DNA of 7,064 bases from Synergistaceae bacterium. Lineage in GTDB: Bacteria > Synergistota > Synergistia > Synergistales > Synergistaceae. Positions within the stretch are counted from its first letter, which is position 1, and each line of letters opens with the position of its first letter. The translations under genes and the position numbers were made by a program. The DNA lies in the NCBI GenBank assembly GCA_031271065.1, contig JAISWP010000237.1, positions 1 through 7,064 on the forward strand. Direction: 5' to 3'. Below the pieces are notes generated by a model, which was not told the origin of the DNA, searched no databases, and was given only the letters and a program-made list of their open reading frames with translations. Positions 5,908-7,064 of the stretch are shown piece by piece.

Positions 5908-7064
5908 ATGTTTCACGGATGCGACGCGACGGAACTCGCCGGACAATTCGGGACGCCGCTTTATGTCATGTCCGAGGACGAGATAACGGCCCGCATCCGG
6001 GAGATTAAGTCATGTTTCGACGATAAATACGACAGATGCCGCACTCATTTCGCGTCCAAGGCCTTTCTGTCGCGGGACATGCTGAGGATTCTGATGGACG
6101 AGGGCGTGGGCCTCGACGTGGTTTCGGGGGGGGAGCTGTACCTGGCCCGAGATATGGGGTTTCCTCCCGAAAGGATAGCGTTTCACGGAAACAGCAAGAG
6201 TTCCGGGGAGATAGCGGACGGGCTCTCCTGCGGGGTAGGAAAGTTCGTCTGCGACAGCGTTCAGGAGATCACGGCGATCGACGGTATGGCCCGGGCGGCC
6301 GGGACGAAAGCCCGAATACTGATCCGGGTGAACCCCGGAGTCGACGGCAATACCCACAGGCACATGCTTACCACCGGGAGGACAAAGTTCGGCATGACCG
6401 TGAGCGAGACGCGAGGCGCTGTTTCCCTCTGCGGCGGTCTGGATAATATCGAGCTGGCCGGCTTCCACTTCCACGTCGGCTCTCAGCTCATGGACAGCAC
6501 GGCGCACCTGGCCGCGCTGGCGGTTTTGCTGGAACTGATAAAGGACCTGAAAGCCGAGAATGGCTTCGAGACGGAGTTTCTGGATATGGGGGGCGGTTAC
6601 GGCGTGGCCTACACCGCCGGCGACAGGCCCAGCCCCGTGTCGGATTTCATCGGCGCTATGGTGTCCCGGGCGGAGGATTTCTGTTCGTCGAACGGGCTTT
6701 ATAGGCCCTGCCTCGTGATCGAACCGGGGCGTTACATAGTCGGCCCGTCCGGCATAACCCTTTATACCGTCTGCAGCGTGAAGGAGACCTCAGGGGTGAC
6801 GTACGTCGGAGTGGACGGCGGGTATCCGGACAACCCGCGCCCGGCCCTGTACGAAGCCGTCTATGACGCGGTCGCGGCCGGCAGATACAAAGAGGCCCCG
6901 GAGAAGGTCGTCACCATAGCCGGCAAGTGCTGCGAGACCGGGGACATACTGATCAGGGACATCGCCCTGCCCAAAGTCGAGCGGGGGGACGTCATAGCCG
7001 TCCTCTGCACGGGAGCCTACAACCGCTCCATGGCGAACAACTACAACGGGAACCCCTTCCCAGC
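5908..7064 (+). CDS. lysA: Diaminopimelate decarboxylase (3' end beyond window)
   Basis: This PLP enzyme decarboxylates meso-diaminopimelate to L-lysine, the last step of the DAP pathway, in the cytoplasm. The 385 visible codons start MFHGCDATELAGQFGTPLYV. Key sites are the Schiff-base Lys51 in ASKAF, LDVVSGGEL (69-77), HFHVGSQ (187-193), the phosphate-binding GGG (228-230), EPGR (272-275), the dimer-contributed CETGD (342-346) and GAYNRSMANNYN (369-380). ASKAF and DVVSGGEL resemble the Bacillus-like branch rather than the YAxKAN type. About 30-45 residues are missing at the right edge. Two in-frame starts exist: 5896 has no good ribosome binding site, whereas 5908 has GGGGA 5 bases before it (5898-5902), so 5908 is preferred. 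An in-frame TGA at 5887 rules out anything earlier. The gene follows the patatin gene by 71 bases with no clear terminator, so read-through is possible. Confidence 0.95.
   Translation, partial: MFHGCDATELAGQFGTPLYVMSEDEITARIREIKSCFDDKYDRCRTHFASKAFLSRDMLRILMDEGVGLDVVSGGELYLARDMGFPPERIAFHGNSKSSGEIADGLSCGVGKFVCDSVQEITAIDGMARAAGTKARILIRVNPGVDGNTHRHMLTTGRTKFGMTVSETRGAVSLCGGLDNIELAGFHFHVGSQLMDSTAHLAALAVLLELIKDLKAENGFETEFLDMGGGYGVAYTAGDRPSPVSDFIGAMVSRAEDFCSSNGLYRPCLVIEPGRYIVGPSGITLYTVCSVKETSGVTYVGVDGGYPDNPRPALYEAVYDAVAAGRYKEAPEKVVTIAGKCCETGDILIRDIALPKVERGDVIAVLCTGAYNRSMANNYNGNPFP

Noticed and set aside
5871..6008. Short ORF (about 45 codons) starting at ATG 5871
   Set aside because: It overlaps the conserved start of lysA in another frame, has no clear ribosome binding site and an Arg-rich shadow composition.

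Overview
The window is GC-rich, densely coded and entirely on the + strand. It holds the last 26 codons of an unidentified gene, a three-gene nucleoside-type ABC importer core (ATPase plus two permeases), a large secreted patatin/Omp85 outer-membrane protein, and most of a diaminopimelate decarboxylase gene (lysA) that runs off the right edge.

Organism: the patatin protein has a signal peptide, a POTRA-like region and a C-terminal beta-barrel, so the host has an outer membrane. The LysA is of the Bacillus/Clostridium-like type (ASKAF around the PLP lysine, LDVVSGGEL). Despite the high GC, ATA (Ile) and AGG (Arg) codons are common. An outer membrane, a Firmicutes-like LysA, a BMP-type importer and this codon use together suggest Synergistota or a similar non-proteobacterial diderm. 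That is an inference from style, not an identification.

Layout: 1-81 is the end of the upstream CDS. 115-1653 is a tandem-NBD ATPase, best started at a TTG codon. 1650-2732 is permease 1, overlapping the ATPase by the 4 bases ATGA. 2735-3664 is permease 2, after a 2-base gap. 3665-5836 is the patatin-barrel protein, whose ATG follows the permease stop with no spacer. 71 bases without a clear promoter or terminator then lead to lysA at 5908. The overlaps and near-zero gaps from 115 to 5836 indicate one translationally coupled operon. lysA may or may not be read through from it.

How the genes fit: the ATPase and two permeases resemble the BMP-dependent importers NupOPQ, RnsACD and PnrCDE (nucleosides) and RfuBCD (riboflavin). 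The substrate-binding lipoprotein is not visible; it may be further upstream or elsewhere. The tight coupling of an outer-membrane lipase-like protein to an inner-membrane importer is the most unusual thing here. It might link release of compounds from lipids or outside material to uptake, but the sequence does not prove this. I found no RNA genes, CRISPR arrays, insertion sequences or phage genes, and nothing that clearly amounts to a wholly new system.
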